Assembly (NCBI RefSeq): GCF_005063415.1
Contig: NZ_SUEG01000001.1
Location: 1-64,000, forward strand
Reading direction: 5' to 3'
DNA from: Mesorhizobium sp.
GTDB lineage: Bacteria; Pseudomonadota; Alphaproteobacteria; Rhizobiales; Rhizobiaceae
DNA: 64,000 nt
How positions within the stretch are numbered: the stretch's first letter is position 1; every line of letters starts with the position of its first letter. Below the pieces are notes generated by a model that saw only the letters and a program-made list of their open reading frames with translations, did not search any database and was not told the DNA's origin. Position numbers and translations under genes: made by a program. Of this stretch, positions 62,477-64,000 are shown in pieces.

Positions 62477-64000
62477 TGAGCGACCTGACCCAGCTGACGA
62501 TTTCGCAGGCCCGCGCCAAATTGCGCTCCAGGGAGATCACCGCCACCGAAATCACCGAGGCTTATCTGTCGGCGATCGAGCGAGCCAATCCGGCGCTCAA
62601 TGCTTATGTCGTGGTCACCGACGACAGGGCGCGCGACATGGCCAAGGCCTCCGACGCGAAACTGGCCAAGGGCGAGGGCGGGTCGCTCGAGGGTATCCCG
62701 CTCGGCATCAAGGATTTGTTCGGCACCGAAGGCGTCCACACCCAGGCCTGCAGCCATGTGCTGGATGGCTTCAAGCCGCGCTATGAATCGACTATCACCG
62801 CCAATCTGTGGGCGGATGGCGCCGTCATGCTCGGCAAGCTCAACATGGACGAGTTCGCGATGGGCTCGTCCAACGAGACCTCGTATTACGGGCCCGTCAT
62901 CAACCCGTGGCGGCGTTCGCGCCTCGACACAGTGGTGATGCCGACGACACATCAGGGCGAGGGCGGCTTCGTTTCGGCGGGCGGCACCAGGACCGCGCGC
63001 ACGTTGGACAATGCCCAACTGGTGCCGGGCGGTTCGTCCGGTGGCTCGGCATCAGCGGTCTCGGCCTTCCTGTGCGCCGGCGCCACCGCCACCGACACCG
63101 GCGGCTCGATCCGCCAGCCCGCCGCCTTCACTGGCACAGTCGGCATCAAGCCGACCTATGGCCGCTGTTCGCGCTGGGGCATCGTTGCCTTCGCCTCGTC
63201 GCTCGACCAGGCCGGGCCGATCGCGCGCGACGTCCGCGACGCCGCGATCCTGTTGAAGTCGATGGCTTCGGTTGACCCGAAGGATACGACGTCCGTCGAC
63301 CTGCCGGTGCCGGACTACGAGGCGGCGATCGGCCGCCCGATCAAAGGCATGAAGGTCGGCATCCCAAAGGAATATCGTGTCGACGACATGCCGGCGGAGA
63401 TTGAGGCGCTGTGGCAGAAAGGCATTGCCTGGCTGAGGGATGCCGGTGCCGAGATCGTCGATATCTCGCTGCCGCACACCAAATACGCGCTGCCGGCCTA
63501 TTACATTGTGGCGCCCGCCGAAGCTTCGTCCAACCTCGCCCGTTACGACGGCGTCCGCTATGGGTTGCGCGTGCCCGGCAAGGACATTGTCGACATGTAT
63601 GAAAACACCCGCGCCGCCGGCTTCGGGCGCGAGGTCAAGCGCCGTATCATGATCGGCACCTATGTGCTTTCCGCCGGCTATTACGATGCCTACTATCTGC
63701 AGGCGCAGAAGGTTCGAACCCTGATCAAACGTGACTTCGAAAATGTGTTTGCCGCAGGCGTCGACGTCATTCTGACGCCGGCAACGCCGTCCGCCGCCTT
63801 TGGCATCGCCGACGAGGACATGGCAGCCGACCCGGTCAAAATGTATCTCAACGACATCTTTACGGTGACGGTGAACATGGCCGGCCTGCCCGGCATAGCG
63901 GTCCCGGCTGGGCTCGACGCCAAGGGGCTGCCGCTCGGCCTGCAGCTAATCGGCCGGCCCTTCGACGAGGAAACGCTGTTCCAGACCGCCCACGTCATCG
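62476..64000 (+). CDS. gatA: GatA, amidotransferase subunit A, 3' end cut by the window edge
   Basis: The visible 508 codons carry the amidase signature: Lys in [15 protein letters not shown], then [21 protein letters not shown] and [12 protein letters not shown] with the catalytic Ser-cis-Ser-Lys triad. It releases ammonia from glutamine for GatB. Between INPWRR and LVPGGSSGG lies an insertion of about 28 residues relative to ordinary GatA proteins ([20 protein letters not shown]). The gene continues beyond position 64000. Confidence 0.96.
   Translation, partial: MSDLTQLTISQARAKLRSREITATEITEAYLSAIERANPALNAYVVVTDDRARDMAKASDAKLAKGEGGSLEGIPLGIKDLFGTEGVHTQACSHVLDGFKPRYESTITANLWADGAVMLGKLNMDEFAMGSSNETSYYGPVINPWRRSRLDTVVMPTTHQGEGGFVSAGGTRTARTLDNAQLVPGGSSGGSASAVSAFLCAGATATDTGGSIRQPAAFTGTVGIKPTYGRCSRWGIVAFASSLDQAGPIARDVRDAAILLKSMASVDPKDTTSVDLPVPDYEAAIGRPIKGMKVGIPKEYRVDDMPAEIEALWQKGIAWLRDAGAEIVDISLPHTKYALPAYYIVAPAEASSNLARYDGVRYGLRVPGKDIVDMYENTRAAGFGREVKRRIMIGTYVLSAGYYDAYYLQAQKVRTLIKRDFENVFAAGVDVILTPATPSAAFGIADEDMAADPVKMYLNDIFTVTVNMAGLPGIAVPAGLDAKGLPLGLQLIGRPFDEETLFQTAHVI

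Overview
The window reads as chromosomal backbone of an alphaproteobacterium of the order Rhizobiales, most likely Mesorhizobium or a close relative. The case rests on high GC, a CckA phosphorelay kinase, a single-cysteine DksA, BA14K and DUF2160 proteins, LexA sites of the GAAC-N7-GAAC type, a rhizobial glycerol ABC-transporter locus, and short palindromic intergenic repeats typical of that genus. No phage, integrase, nod/nif, conjugation or CRISPR locus is visible. Coding density is high, with many 4-bp ATGA overlaps.

Layout. 0-8 kb: ycjF/ycjX pair, SixA-like phosphatase, dksA, a FliO-like membrane protein divergent from cckA, and a purine nucleoside phosphorylase. 8-14 kb: urea uptake operon urtABCDE behind a textbook sigma-54 promoter (TGGCAC-N5-TTGCA), implying nitrogen control. 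14-24 kb: DUF72, GNAT and DUF302 proteins, uvrA and ssb (each with its own LexA box), a solitary clpP, an ArsR/AHSA1 pair, cupin, OsmC and MarC. 24-33 kb: AraC regulator, gyrA, an unlisted 50-residue membrane protein, coaD, two cyclophilins, and queA and tgt for queuosine. 33.5-34.6 kb: a broken glycosyltransferase-like gene.

35.6-39.8 kb: the most unusual system. A circularly permuted ATP-grasp protein, an alpha-E protein, a transglutaminase-like protease and the ancestral proteasome-like peptidase Anbu form one same-strand cluster, interrupted by two repeat elements. A decarboxylase follows. Together they look like a machine that makes and removes a peptide or amide modification whose substrate is unknown.

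41.3-51.6 kb: complete glycerol catabolon glpR-glpD-glpSTPQU-glpV-glpK with putative GlpR operators. The two ATPases GlpS and GlpT carry complementary defects that place one degenerate ATP site in the heterodimer. 51.7-57 kb: BA14K protein, tRNA-Lys(UUU), an IS-end-like remnant, dprA, plsY, and a pyrB/pyrC' pair in which the dihydroorotase has lost its metal ligands. 57-64 kb: AidB-like acyl-CoA dehydrogenase, small membrane proteins, ruvX, a UPF0173 hydrolase, and gatC-GNAT-gatA, the last running off the window.

The features worth follow-up are the Anbu cluster, the asymmetric GlpST ATPase, the dead dihydroorotase, the tRNA-guanine transglycosylase with an eroded zinc site, the frameshifted membrane-protein gene, the heptamer-repeat palindrome at 37.1 kb, and an unexplained 640-bp stretch upstream of uvrA.
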